This document shows positions 9,995 through 24,900 of a DNA stretch of 64,000 bases, piece by piece (within the stretch, counting starts at the first letter, position 1; each line of letters opens with the position of its first letter). This DNA comes from Symsagittifera roscoffensis (taxonomy: Eukaryota > Xenacoelomorpha > Acoela > Convolutidae), in the NCBI RefSeq assembly GCF_963678635.1, contig NC_087068.1:59644872-59708871 (forward strand). Direction: 5' to 3'. Under the pieces are notes generated by a model. That model was given only the letters and a program-made list of their open reading frames with translations, was not told the DNA's origin and did not search any database. The translations under genes and the position numbers were made by a program.

Positions 9995-12900
9995 CTGTGA
10001 AAAGAAGAGTATCACATCGCGCCCGAGCAAAAATGGTCGAATAGATTCAGTCGTTATAGACCAGACTAACAAATAGGGACCAAAAATGAAGGATCGTCTA
10101 AGAAAGACAAACATAGATAGATAGAGAAAAAAAAGAGAGAGAGAGAGAGAGACAGGTGAGAGAATAGAAGCCTAAAAAGACCTTTTTTTTCAAAACATGC
10201 CTAATTTCCGTCTAAAATCCCCAATAACCAGAAAGAGGATGTCGAAAGATACTAGCCTGGTTGTGGAACTGCTTGAGGAATGTGTGCACTCCTAGGAGCA
10301 ACATTCGGGTGTCCGCGTAGTCGGCTGGGACGCCCACTGCAGACGATGAGGAGGGGGAGGGGTTGATGAAGGTGGCCATGTTGCGGGCGAAGGGGGCAGA
10401 TGCCCTGTTGAGGTGTCCGATCACTAGCAGGGTGGTGATAACAGGTACGAACTTCATGCTGGGATCCGGAGTCAGGATGTAGACTTTGCTGAGGGGGTCA
10501 CTCAGTCCACTGTGGTTCAGATACTCCGACAGATCAACTAGCAAAACAAAACTCTGAGAATACTTTTAATACTAATCCGGCCTCTATATATTTATATAGA
10601 AACAAGTCGGGAAGTTCAAAAAAAGCAACTGAACAAACACATCAGGTTTTTTTAAAATCTAAGGCCCATGTTTTGAGACCTGACTTTACTTCTGCAGTTA
10701 CTCTTCTACAAGGCACATTCTCGACTAACATTCCTGTACCGAGGTCTACTTTTTTTTATTAGCAACCGGCCCTGCTCATTTATAGCCAGCCTGAGGGAGA
10801 GGGATGTCATCCATTTTACCAAAACCGGTCCCACCTAGAGGAGGCGGATGACACTGGGAACCCACCGACAGCGACCGAAGTGGGATTCGTACTTTGAAAA
10901 TAATTATCGAATCTTTCTTCTTCTTTTGAGTTTTCAATTACTTTAGTTGCCATGTTTTGTTTCCAACTTTATGTTTCAATCCTAAGTTACACAGTGAGGA
11001 CGTTTACAAATGAAAAGTCACGAATGGCTCGAGCAATCAACATTAAGAAAAGTTAAATCATTAACATACCTAACAGTGGGTCTTCGCTAGGGTATGGCTT
11101 GTGTTTGGGGTTGAGAGTGTGTGCTTCTATGTCGTGCAGAATGGCCTTGTTGAGAGTGAGGAGACAGGAGTGCAGGTATTGGGATCTGGAGGAGGAGAGG
11201 AGAGACAGCTTCTGGTTCAGGTGCATCCTCAGCTGCTGTATCTGACCCATCCTGCTCAACACTGTCAGCAGTGGCTGGATGAAACTACAAAACATCACAA
11301 CATAAACAACTTGCCCATCCCATCCCTCCTCCTCCACTTGTGAATATTCTTCTATTCCAACAATCAAGTTCAACAATCTCCTTAAAAGTTTAACCCAAAA
11401 AAAACTCAGTGGGAATCTGCGAGCAGTTCGTTCATTAGTCCGCTTCATCTAGTTTACACACACCTAACTTGATAGCATCCTCAGTTTTTATTTATACAAT
11501 AAGATTCGCATGATGCATGACGAAATGTAACAACGAGCCAAACAAGTGTCTTACAATCACTGAAAACAATTATGGAGTATGGGTTCTTCAGAGAAACAGC
11601 CAGAGAAGAAAAAACTGCCGGCGCAAAACTAAAACTTTTTGCAATTCAGAACAAAATGGTAATTATTCTTCATTTATTTGTCAGCCAATATTCACAATCA
11701 AATACAAAACATACAAGGATGGAGATAGTTGCAACTGTTCAGTACAGTAAGAGGTTCACTAACTTTCTGAGTTTGTTGAAGGCGGCCAGTAGCATCTTAG
11801 AAGGCTGGTCTTTACTGCCTTGACTCACTCCCTTAATTCCACTCAGTCCTTTAATGGTGGCTGTCAAGTGCTCAACCACCAGCTGCTGTGAAATCACCTA
11901 TATAAACACACAGCAAATATATCAAGCTCATCATGTTTCCCTTGTTTATATAATGAACGCATACCTTCAGTCATCCCATCAATGCTCTATATCACGGAGG
12001 AAACCGGTCGAGTCGACAGGCAATTGACCGGCCGAGTCGACCGGTGGCAAGCCGGTCGTGTTGACGATTTCTAACCACACAGTCAGTAATTTTCTGAGCA
12101 TGACAATTGCGCTCACTTACAATAACCAAACTAATAAGCACAACTTTGGTTCGATTCGATTTTTCAATCATGACGTAATTGCGTTTGTGTCAAATGTGAT
12201 ATCATATTGTCGACATTTTAACCTTTAGGTTATACTCAGTTATGATCATACTAATTGAAACACCTGCCAAAAGCGCAACGGCTTTTGGCAGAACTAGTGT
12301 CCGATCATTAACCTTTATTGATACGTAACCAATTCTGTGCAACTAATTCTTAATTCAACTTTTTTATTTAACTCTTAGTTTAGCCTAGTTACTCTTAGTC
12401 TTTTAATCTAGTCTTAGATAACAGCCTACAACTAACTTGTAGGGATCTTAAAACCAACCTGTCTTAAACTAGTCTTAGTTAAAGTTTAACCAATTTAATA
12501 AACCGACGGTTTCATCCTATCTTTTTAACATGGCGCAGTCAAATGAGTCGAACCTACGAGGACTAGAGTTTTTTTTGGAAAAACACATCGAGCAAAAACC
12601 AGCACGACTGGGAAAAATGGTCAGAAAAGTTCCAATTAACAATCATCGCGAAAGATTCCGTGGACATTGAAGACGTAATCAACTCCCCGTCAAGACCCGA
12701 ACTAGCAAACCCTATGGCCGAACCAACGGATACTGCCGATGATTAAGCCCGTCGGACCGACAAAGACGAACGTCACCGACTAGCTATCCAAGATTACACA
12801 GATAATGCAAAATCCATCGGCCGAAGAAAACGAGTCTTTAGAGAAATTCCACGAAACACTATCCGAGTTAGCAAAAAATTGTAAATTAGGAGAACTTGAG

Positions 12901-15900
12901 TCAGAATTAGTCAGAGATATTTTTATTACAAATACGCGAAATGTCGAGATTCAGAAAAAATTATGTATCGAATACTTGACTCCAGAAAACGTGCTGTCCT
13001 ACGTACTCGTCCACGAGAAAGGTACCAAAATTCACCAGCAATACCTGAAATTCCCTGTCTATAATGCGGCGCAAAGACCACAATACGTATAGAACGAACC
13101 GACCCTAAATATTGTCGAAAACAAAAAATGTCGTAACTGTGGTCAGCAGTTCAAGAAAGGACACCTAACTACATGCCCAGCCAAGGATAGAAAATGCAAT
13201 ACGTCCGGCCGTAAAGGTCACTTTGCAAAGTATTGCACGAGTGCATTAAGGACGCAAACAAACGTAGTCGAACAAACATCTCACGATAAAGAAAATACCC
13301 GGGCTAACCGCAAGAGAATCCCGAATTCGAAGTCAACTTGGATGATTTTTTTAAATATAGCGGTGGACACGGATATTCAAAAAAACGCAGTCGAAGATAA
13401 GATCGAGCGCGGAGTGAGAACCGTTTTCAATCACGAAGGACTAAAACTAAAAAATACGCTCATGGTATCTCTAGGAAACTACAACCCCTACCACACAGAA
13501 ATTCAGATTGACTCAGCAAGCCCAGTTTCATTTATGAAGAAAGATCTACTTCATGAATTGAAAACTCGAGATAGATTTTTAAAGATAGAAGCTGTGGAAA
13601 AAATCACAAGGAAAGCGTATCAGGGCTTCGGGAGCGCAATAAACATCATTGGAAGAGTTCGAGTGAGGATTCGATCGAAGGGTTGGGACGCTAGAGATCA
13701 GAAACTCTTTATTACTGAAGGAGCAGAAAGAAACCTCCTCGGAAATGACATTACCGAACATGGGGATAGAAGTACTACAGAAGCAACCCCCACCCAATGG
13801 GTCAGAGTTACGGCTAACCCAGAAAGGATCTCCTATCGGGACAGACGTCAACCAAATAAAATTTGCATCAGACAGAAAACCAGACCGGGACCAAGATACA
13901 CCATTACAAAGTGAGTTTAAAACATACATATCAAGACGATTTTCAGACCTTATAAAAAGATCCGGTAGATCGAAGAATTTCATAATTAACACTTACTTCA
14001 ACGAACCAATAGAACCGATACAGGTCAAGGGGAAACGCATTCCAATCCATCTTCTCCCTAAGGTGAAATTACGCATCGACCAACTACTAAGAGATGGTCA
14101 CATTGAAAAATTGTCTAGATGTTCTGAAGATTGTTTCATCTCCTCTATCGTAATTACAGCCAAAAGGGACGGATCAATTAAATTAGCGTTTAACTCAAAA
14201 TTATTCAACAAACAGATATTTCGTAATAGATATCAAATGCCGAATCTATTTGAACTAATCGATAACGTAGCAGTGTTGATTAGCGGTCACGATGAAAACA
14301 AAATTTGGTTCTCATCGATCGATCTAAAGTACGAATATAGCCAAATACCGTTATCAAAAAAGGCAAGCAACCAATGTAACTTCAATATCGTAGGGAGAGA
14401 CGTGACAGGCTCCTACAGTTTTAAAATCGGATTTTACGGGTTAGGCGATATGCCCAACGAATTTCAACGCATAATGGACCGTATGACGGAGAAATTACCA
14501 AACACCCATTGTTATCTTGACGACATCTTAAATGCTACCGTGGTAGCGAGGACGAACACCGAAAACTAGTTACTAACTTTTTAAAAACACTAGACGACGA
14601 AGGATTGGCCAAAAAAATGGGAAAAGTGCACATTTTTGACTCATAATATAATGGCTAGGACTTAAAGTCGATGCAAAAGGGACGACACCACTCATACAGA
14701 AATCTAGAAATCTGACGCTATCAGAAATCTGAAAGAACCAAGCTGTATCAAAGATATAAGATCACTAATGGGATCGATTAACCAATTCAACAAATTTATA
14801 CCAAATTGAGCGTCCTTATCAGCACCGTTTAGAGAACTTATGCAGAATAATAAACCATTTAGGTGGTCCACGGTGCACGCCGAGGCGTTTAATAAAATCA
14901 AGAAAGAAATCTGTAACACTGTAATGAATCACCGTTTTGATGTAAACCTGGACACTAGAGCGAAATGCGACGCATCACATTTAGGACTGGGCGCGTCCAA
15001 TGAACAAGACCATCGGAGGATTTGGAAAACTGTAGCATTCGCTAGCAGATTCTTGAACGTAGCTGAACCAAAATATAGCACAAATGAACTCGAAATGCTG
15101 GGTCTAGTGTGGGCATCAGATCATTTTAAAAACTTCTGATTGGGCAAACAATTCTTCATCTTAACAGATCATAAAGCTTTAATTGGAGCGCTGAAAGACG
15201 ACAAATACGCAAAAACGGCCCAATCACATCTCACCCGTTGGGCGGACAAATTACTACCATTCGACTTTACTGTCGAACAATTGCCGGGCAAGGACATGGG
15301 ATTTGTCGACTACTTATCTCGACACCTATCGGGTGAACCCGTACCAGTTTCCCTCGACGACGAGAAATTTGTTATCGGTTCGCTAAACCAAAGTAGTACT
15401 CTCCTAGGTTTTGATCATTTGATGCCTAGAAATTCTTGGCCGCAAATAAGAAATAAATTCGCTCAGCAAGTCTTAGCGCATGACGTCATACATTGCAATA
15501 CGGTTGCCCAGTCGATAGATCACATGACCAGTCAAGAAATAGAACGTGAGAAACGAATTGTGAACGCCGCTGAAACTTTCCAAGCTATCGTTAACCACTC
15601 TAAAATTTCAGTGTGCCAAAATTTACGTTCACGAACGGAAAACTGCGATCCATCTTGCAAAATTATCGATTTTTCAACTAATTATAAAACTCTGAAAGAT
15701 ATGGCCGAACAATTTGAACTAACTGAACAACTTGAACATTCCAATATTGATAACATGAATACTTTAACACCAAGTACTAGCAACCCATCGGGTAATCCCG
15801 CGGAAATAACACCTAGTAAGGGAAAAAGCTCGAAAACAGTTAAAATTAACATATTTCCAATCACGTGGCCTGAAATATTTGATTCGAAATTTATGTCTCT

Positions 15901-18900
15901 ATTATCTAAACAGGACCTGGTATTAAAAAAAATCATGAAAGCAATTGAGGAACACCGCAAACAAGATATTACACAATTGAGAAATTACTATGAATCTTAT
16001 ATTAATAATTTACACGTCAGCGGAGGATGTCTCTATTCCGACGACCGATTAGTTATCCCGGCATGCTTGAGATCGACAATGCTTCATAGATTACATGAAG
16101 CCCACCCAGGCCAGTTCGCGATGAAAAGCCTGGCAACTCAATATATATGGTGGCCAAAAATTTACCGCGAGATCCAAGTTCACGGCGAAAACTGCATCGA
16201 GTGCGTGAAAGCAGGTAAAAATTTGAAACCTCTCCCAAACCATAATAACCTCGAAGAACTCCCAACGATCGAAGAACCAAATCAAGAAATGGAATTAGAC
16301 TTTGCCGGTCCGTTACCGTTAACATCGGGAACAAAAAAATACATATTGGTATGTGTGGACAGATTTTCCAAATTCCCATCGGCACAAATAACATCGAGCA
16401 CATCGGCTTAATCAATCATAAATTTTCTTAGCAAATACATAGCTCTACATGGGATACCTAGAACTATTAGAACGGATCAGGGATCAGGCTTTATCTCTAA
16501 AGAAGTTAGAGAATTTTGTCTCGAACATAACATAAAGGTATTATTTAGCCCGGTGGGTGACCATAGAGCTACGGGATTGGTCGAACGTTTAATTAGAATC
16601 ATTAAATAAAGGCTCTTAGTCATGGCACAAGAACACCAAAAACCGTCGCTAGAAACCGCACTACTGAAGATTATAAAATGTCTAAGAAATGTAGCGCAAC
16701 AGTCGTTAAACTGCTCCCCCTTCGAAGCACACTTTGGTAGATCACCAAGTACTATCTGGCATAACTTAGTCAAGTCACCATCCTCAAATAACCTTGATTA
16801 GTACAAAACCTTATTATGTATAGATAAAGGCAGAAAATTCATGAGTCGGGAAAGAAGACACGACTGGGACACTCCCGACGATATTGAAGATGGAGATCTG
16901 GACGATAACTCATCTTCGTCAGATGATATCTCTAATGCACTAGCGCTGGTTCTCCCGTTAAAGTTCTCTCCCGCGCCGAAAAGAGAGATGCTCTAGGCAT
17001 CAAAAACTCCGTGTTGAGCAACCCGCCGGGTAAGACCACTATATATAGAAAAGTTCAGGATAGATGGACAGTAAGGGAGTTAGACCGCACAGTTACACTG
17101 AAAAATGGAAAATTAATACGTAAATCTGATTTAGCCATTTAAAGACAACCTGCTCCGAAGAAGGCTAGCCCGAGAAAGAGAGACCAATTAGTAAAATTTT
17201 ACGCAACCAAGGGACCGAGGAAAATCATGAAAGCCCAAAGAAACGTCGGTTTTAGAAGTTCAAAGGCGACCCAAAAGAAAAGAAACCTTCAGAACAAATT
17301 CGAAAAGCTGGATATTGCGAGGCGGAAAGCTGAGAAGAATAGTTCGAGAGAGACACTCCTGAGAGAGGAGGAAGAACAACGGAAACGGTTGAGGTTTCCC
17401 ATTGGCCTCAAAAGTGACCATGAGTCAAGCCCGCCGGGCAAACTTTACTATTCCAGAATTAGTAAAATGAAAGCAGAGCGACGAATCCTTCCGTGGAAAC
17501 ATTATCAGATGACGATTCAAGTGACCTAATCTCGCTAAAAGAATTAAACACTAAAACTATAATCGATCTAGAAAACCAAACGGAACGCTCACCACAAGAT
17601 CAAGCAGACCTTAAAGTTGAAATCCCGAATCAGACTGAACCTAAAATAGAAAAGGCAGAGATCCCACTGATCGATCTGAACTCAGGCGATAATAGTCAGT
17701 CCCGCACCTAACCCCGCCGCTCATCTTCCTGGACAGCCATGAAGAAGTAGAGACAAGCAACAAAGGGATACCAAATTACTCGGAGAATCCCGGAGCAGAA
17801 CAAACCGAAAGGAATGCTAAACCGGACTCAATAGCTGAAATGGAAAATCAACTAAAAGATCCGGCCTCTACCAAGATAAAAGCTAAACCGTCTGGCACGG
17901 CTAAAAGGAAGGCCTCGTCACCAGTGAAATCACCTCCTTCTAAAAAAACTGCCTGACACTTATGCTCGACACAACACTAGACCCATGAGATCTAGACAAC
18001 CTCCGACGATGTTGGGGGAGAGAGTGTTTACCAGCCTAGTAGACAAATCGGACGAGAGGCCAGATGAACATGCACTTCATCGAGCTCACACCTCTCCTTA
18101 TTGCTCAACGATCGAAGCGACCACTACCGAATTGGAAAGCCACCAAATCGACGTAGTATACCTACCCCCCCCCCCCCCCCCCCGACGACATCTTCGACAT
18201 CGCATCCAACGACAGTTTACTTATCTGAAGAAAGACCTGAGCAGTCGAGTGATGTAAAGTTCCTCGTATCACCCTCCCAAAGTATCTCACCCAGGAAGGT
18301 TCAACTCAGCCCTGAGCTTCGGACGACACAATTCCACCCATCGGGCCTTCCTTCCGAATCAATTGAGGCAACATCAACACCGACCGTATTCGATCCAGAC
18401 TGGTTAAATACCCCTTCTATCATTTGGGCGATAGAACTTCTTGGACGACCAATGACGCTCGACGAACTGAGAAGGTGGACAAATTATCGAGCCGCAAACC
18501 GGGATGCCTTTTAGACCCCACTGAGGAGTAGTAACAACACACATTAAAACTAAAACTTTTGAAAAACTTGTATTCTATAGTTTTCAGTAAATTTAGCACT
18601 GTCCTCGATATGAGCTTTGGTACCTTTGCCTTGTGATGCAATTCTTCGCAGATAAGATAACCCTTCGGCTGGACTAGTATACTAAGGATACTGATCTATT
18701 GAAGAGTAGCGTACTAATTCTTAGTCGCTTTAGCCATCAACATCGAGCAGTACAATTATTTATCTAATTAAATTATTATTTGACCCATCGGGTACTATCG
18801 TGGGGTAAACTCATCATCTTACCATTCAGGTGCTAACGTCCTACCCATCGGGCGCTAACCTGGGGCTTTCCCGACGAGGCTACCCCACCCCTGAGCCAGA

Positions 18901-21900
18901 ACATTTTTTTTTGCGTGCCGAAAGTATATGCTATAGCTAAAATTTCGCGGGGAATGTCAAATGTGATATCTTATTGTCGACATTTTAACCTTTAAGTTAT
19001 ACTCAATTATGATCATACTTATTTAAATACCTGCCAAAAGCGCAACGGCTTTTGGCAGAACTAGTGTCCGATCATTAATCTTTATTGATACGTAACCAAT
19101 TCTGTGCAACTAATTCTTAATTCTTAACTCAACCTTTTTATTTAACTCGGTTTTATCCTAACTTTTTAACAGTTTGCTTGCCGGGGAGGATGGGGGGGTT
19201 ATTCTCATGATGGAGTGACTGAATGATGGAAAACTTCCAAACTTTCAACCATCCCGAATCCTTAGAAGTTGACTTGAAGCAGCACAGCAAAGTTTTGGGG
19301 TCTTATGCACTAAACGGCTCAAAATTACGAAAATAGTCGCTCGGAAATTGAAAACACTCAATCAACAAACAAATACCTCAGTTATAACATAATATACGAA
19401 GAAAGTTTCTGGGGCGCGTCAGAAGTGAGCAATTTCTTTGATAATTTGGGCAAATGGATTACAGCTTTTAATTAAATTTTGACGCTCTCTCCACTAAAAT
19501 TCGCAGAGATACGAGTCCGCTTGGCTTCATGCCGTACCACAGTGACGCTTATTTCACATTTTTGCATTTCTCCACTAAGATTCTATAAGAGTCATATGGC
19601 AAAATGTGAACGGGTTGAGAAAATTTTGGCTATGATTTACAGATTCACGATGAAAACCCTCATTTAAGAAGCCATAAGCTTTGCATTTGTCCTAGCAAAT
19701 CAGCGTTCCGGGACATTTTGACTGACGTATGACAGGGATAAGGGTAGCGGAAGAGCGATCAGGGACGGCATATAGAAAACTTCTCTTTGATTCGCGGCAA
19801 TAACCCCCCAAAACCCATTGTTCTGGGTATCCGACCAATGTTATTTTTCGACGCGAAAATAAACTTTCATCAATTTTGACAATTTTACCCTCCCCCCAAT
19901 AACAGTACGCTTTTCAAGAAGGGCCATAGCACATATTTATCTCATAAAAGAACTCCAATCAAAGGTTGAATAAACACCTATTTCAAGCTCTATTTCGCAA
20001 AATTTAACACTGGAGAGCTCATAGGCCCATGAAAAGATGAATAAAATAATATCGTCAAGTGGTAGATGGGTTGAAATTGAGAAAATTTCAAGTGGTTGAA
20101 ATTTCCTTGATTTCTCAGAGATTTTTTGAATACCCAATTCTGATTGGCTAAAAAGAAGTGAAAATAAATTTCATAACATTCGGTCCCTTCATGATGAGAG
20201 ACGCCAGCTTCGCTTACAATAACCAAACTAATAAGCACAACTTTGGTTTGATTCGGTTTTCGAGTATGATTTAATTACGCTTGGTTGTATAACTTGAAAT
20301 TACTTATGTTGAATGAAGGTTTATGAACCAATGATTTTCAAATTTTCAGTTGTGACCGGTCGACAGGTGACCCAACCTGTAAAAAAATTTGACCACTTGG
20401 GGCAGGTCAATTCGAGAAAAAAGTGACCGGTTTCCATCCCTGCTCTATACAACAAAAAAAGTTGCATATGCACCCTCACCAGAAGGTTTAAAATCTACCG
20501 ATAAAAAGTCACGACATTTTCACATCTTACTGGAAAAAAGTCCGACAGGCACCTGGAAAAGAGTCAAGAAACCCAAAAAAGTGAATGACTTTTCTGAACT
20601 TTTTTCCTTTTGGCAAATTAATTTAAATTGAACTTGAACATAAATCTAAAACAACTCTAAGTCAACTTAAACATAAATCCGCAATATCTGAGCCCGAACA
20701 ACTTTGAAACAAAACATAATCTAAGTAAGATAAACACACTTCGATCATTACCTCTTAATACAACAATCTTTAAAATTCATTCTACTTAAGTTAAATGAAG
20801 TTTAGAATTACAGCTTTTGCTTCATACTTATTAGTTTTACTCAAGTCGTCATAACAGATGGTCCATGAGAAGATTAAAAATTGCTCTATGGAAACTGAAA
20901 ACATCAGATTCGATATGTGAAGCCTGAGTATCATCGCCAGCAGATAGCTGGAAAAGTCTCAAAAAACTCAAACCAAAAAAAAAAGATTGATTAATTTTTA
21001 ATCATTTTTAAACGGTCGAATTTCCAAAATTTATATCACGTTAAACATTTTTCAATTTCAAAAAACTATGACCGACGCTTTGTTTATACAATTAACCCAA
21101 TTTGAGAAAACTGGATCAACGGTTGATTTATCTTCTTTTTTGGACAGAAGAGCTTCATTTGCCGTTCGTGCAGCAAATGAATTGAAACTAACTTAGAAAG
21201 AACAAAGTCAACAGTGAAATAAAAAATTAGCAACTTTAAGACTGTTTCCTAAAAAACTGACACGACGTATTTTAGTGTCTCAATACGTTCAATCACACTT
21301 AATGACACTTAGACATCTCAGGATTCCGGTTTTGTAGCAGAAAAATATTACAATTGTGTCTTTTAGCATTTCGACATATTACTGTTGACCCACAATTGAT
21401 TGAGAGGCTAAAAAAAGACGCTTAGTCTTTGGTTGAGCTTCCCGTATTAGGACATTTGTCCTAATGCGAGAAGACCAACCAAAGACTAAGCGTCTTTTTC
21501 ACCTCTCAATCAATTGTGGGTCAATACAAAACAAGAATGCCGCTAAGTCGAAAAAAATTCGAAAATTTTGAACTAGGTAAATCGATAAGGCTAGTTTTGA
21601 AACAAGAACGAGCCAAGACAATAGAATATAAAACTAGCATAGAAGGAAAAATTATCACGCGGTAACAAAGCCAGAAATACCTTAGCAAAAACCCTTTAGG
21701 CCATTTTTCTCTAAATTATCGAGTCGCCCACACCCTCAAACAAACAAACAAACACACACAAACAAACTTACTCACGCGTCAAATGAAACACTATGCCCAT
21801 ATAACAATGGCCGATACAAACACACTCACATACAAACTATTCACGCATCAAATGAAACACTATGCGGCCACTATGCCCATATAACAATGAATGGCCGAAA

Positions 21901-24900
21901 CCTATTAAACCCAAAAAAGGAAAATAAAAAAAAACGAAGCCGAAAAAATTTTTAGGACTATTGAAAAATTATTAAATTCGCTCACCCTCAAAACACATAC
22001 ACAGCTCGTGCAACGACAAAATATGCGTCATAACGCCGATGCAAAATAGGCTAAATCCTAGCAAGCCGAAAAAAAAACGAAAAGAAAAAAACAAAAAAAG
22101 TCAAAAAAATTTTAAGACTATTAGGAAGTTATTAAACCCCCTCGCCCTTAAAACACAGACACGCACAAGCAAACTTTTTTCTCCCATTGAAAGGCGCAAA
22201 ATGAGACCATTAAACCGATATAACATAGGCCGAAACTTATCAAGCCGAAAAAAATTATTGTCATGAAAAACTTGAACTATAATTTCTATTAAGATTTCAG
22301 CTTTTTGTGCGATCTTGAAACTACTCAAATTTAGGCCACTAAGCCGATATAAAATAGGCCCGAGCCTATTAACCCAAAAAAGACAAGAAAACAATTTTAA
22401 CAAATCGAGTCGGAAAAAGCACAACCAATATAAGAAGAAAATTTTGAAAAGCGCCGATATTCAAAAGAACAAACTCAATCATGCTTGATATTTACAACCG
22501 AGAGGAGTACTAATTGCAATGAGCACAAAGAAAAGAGGATTTGCAAACAGAATTTGTGAAGAAGTCCAGATGTGAGTCCTGTAGACAAAGTTGTTAACGA
22601 GAAAAAGTCTAGCACCCGATTGCAATACCCTTGCTATCGCAATGGTGATTACACTTGTCAACAAAAATCTATCAAGATCAGAAACAAAAAAAAACATAGG
22701 CAACAGGGAATCGGCAAGGAGTCAAAGAACGCAAGTAAACAGAAAAACACGAGAAATTTATTTGTTTTTTTGAAAAACTTTAACTATCGAAATTCAAAGA
22801 AAAATATTATGCCCTTAAAGCTCTTAGAATTTTAAGAACAATTCAATATTTGGTATTTTTTTGGTTAAAATAACCCGATTTGAAACAATTGAAATAATAG
22901 CTTAGGTTTTTGTTCAGCTGGGAAATATGAAAATTAAAGTTTAATTTCTAAACTAGATTTCGATCAAATTTTTTGTGAACTATACACTTTTGCTGTCGAT
23001 AATGGAGTTTACCTTTCTTTTAACAAAGGAAAAGAACTGAGTTTTAAAAAAGCGCGAACAAATTTTAGGACTTTTTTCTGAAAAAAAAACAAAAGAGCAC
23101 AAGACTTGAAGAATAAGAGTCTTGTCCGGACGAAACGCACAAGACTTGAAATTTAAAACACATTTTTTTCAAAATGGGTTCTTTTTAAGTTAAAAAACGC
23201 TGAAAGAGTTAGCTCAGAATTGCAGTAGAATTAATATGGTGCAATTTGTTTTGCACATTCTGGCCTCAAATTCTACCCCAAAAAAGATTATTTTCGACTT
23301 TTCAGTCAATAAAAATAACGTACCCAGTCAATCACTGACAAAACTACATCAAAGTGAGCCTCTCACGCAAGAGCAAAAAAGTTAATGCGCCTATAATGTT
23401 TCGCGTATAATAGTTGTAAAATAAAAAATTGGTGGTTTACATAGAAAAAATGACATTTTTGTCTATCAAATAAAATGGATTAATTCTAACAATTTTTGGA
23501 TATTAAACCCTTCTTACATTTTTGGGGCTAAGCAATATGCTCATGTTCATTTAAGTTTGTCAGTAATTGACTCGGTAGTTTTGGCGTAATTGTCGATTGA
23601 TCTTTGGCCGCTACTTGCCATTGCTACATTTAATGTTAACGATCTGACTGACTTGTTAATTGGTTTGGGTCTTCTGAAAAAAAACCAGGTCTGCTGAGCA
23701 ACCTAGCACCCTCAGGACTAATTCTGGGACAATTACAAAAACATACCGAGTTTCCACTGAAGGTCGTCAGATTAACTTGAAATTTTTTAATGCTATCAAT
23801 CAATCAATGGCAAAAGCACATTTTATTCTTCTTAAATTAGTGGCTATTTTTGCTCCAAATACACAGAGGACCTTATTGTGTCAAATACAGCCCAATTCGA
23901 CTGGAACGGTGAGCAAATTGGCGAAATATTTGAGGGGGGAATTGTGCAATCCATATATGGCGGTGATTGAGTTAACCTTGTCCTGTATGAAGTTGGAAGC
24001 TCTCTCCAGCCTCTTCTGGAGCATGAAGGAGAAGAATCTGTCGATGAGGGCCAGTCCAATGGGGCCGATGCCATCCACCACCTTCTGCAGCAGCACAGTG
24101 TCCATCACAGGCTCCCGACTCTTCAGATCGAACCACGCCCCACTCTGCTCAATGTACACTGTGCTGCTGAAGTCTGTCACGCGCAACATCTCACGACCTA
24201 AATCAGTGTACTGTGCTGTGTAGTCACAAGAGGGTCCACTGGACGGGATCAGGCAGGGGGGGGGGGGGGGGGGCAACCACCCTTCTCCCCCTCAACTCTA
24301 GCTGCAAAATTTTATCAGAAGGGTCCACATTTGGTACTATTTTACGCAAGCCACTTTTCGTTGACCAGCTCTATTAATTTCTACAATATATAGTAATATT
24401 TCAGTTACAAATGTTACAACGCTTCGCTACGCCTGTGCCAAACTAACTCGCACATTTTTGTTATTGTTCCAACCATTGAAAATGGAGAGGAACTTTATAA
24501 TCGGGTGTCTTCTTGCTTTTGGATTTCCACGCAAAATCAGATACCACAAACCATCATCGCACTGGGTTGAGTGATATACCATATAAAAGCCTTTTCAGCC
24601 ATGATTCAAACGACGTAAAAAAATTTCAAAGCTCTCCCAGTTTCGACAAAACCGGTTTGAAATTTTTGATTTTTCGTCTAATTTCGAGCGAGTCATCAGG
24701 CTTACATTAACTTATTTATGCTTAACTTAAGCCTTGAAAATTTAATTTCACGCAAATAAATTTATTTACTGAAGTTTTAAGCGCCCTCTTAGAAATCAAA
24801 AACTTCAAAATTTTGAAAACTTAAAAAAATGAAAACTTGTCTTTTAAACCAACATAATTAAAGCCGATAGCTAATAGGCTGAAAATCAACCAAAAAAAAT

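Larger units (their letters stand above)
12188..19171 (+). mobile_element. Ty3/gypsy LTR retrotransposon, full-length but inactivated
   Basis: Both LTRs start TGTCAAATGTGATATC and end TTTTTAACA. The element is flanked by the 5-base direct repeat gtttg (12183-12187 and 19172-19176), the target duplication size typical of Ty3/gypsy. Order inside: PBS, gag with zinc knuckles, aspartic protease, reverse transcriptase, RNase H, integrase, then a 3' region with short ORFs. Gag and pol each carry several stops and frame shifts, so this copy cannot make its proteins. It sits antisense in WASHC5 intron 13. Confidence 0.9.
11898..23976 (-). other. WASHC5: WASHC5 intron 13, 12.1 kb, transposon-filled
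   Basis: The largest intron. It contains the Ty3/gypsy element at 12188-19171 and the palindrome at 21385-21524. Three loose copies of a dispersed repeat with the words 'aggccgaaacctattaag' occur between 21640 and 22430. A short repeat (acaataaccaaactaataag) occurs both just before the LTR element (12117) and at 20215. The stretches 19180-20200, 20640-21380 and 22450-23970 show no recognisable gene. Confidence 0.7.

Noticed and set aside
9819-10076. 85-codon plus-strand ORF
   Set aside because: Complement of WASHC5 exon 17, whose protein similarity and splice phase are convincing.
11101-11343. 80-codon plus-strand ORF
   Set aside because: Complement of WASHC5 exon 15.
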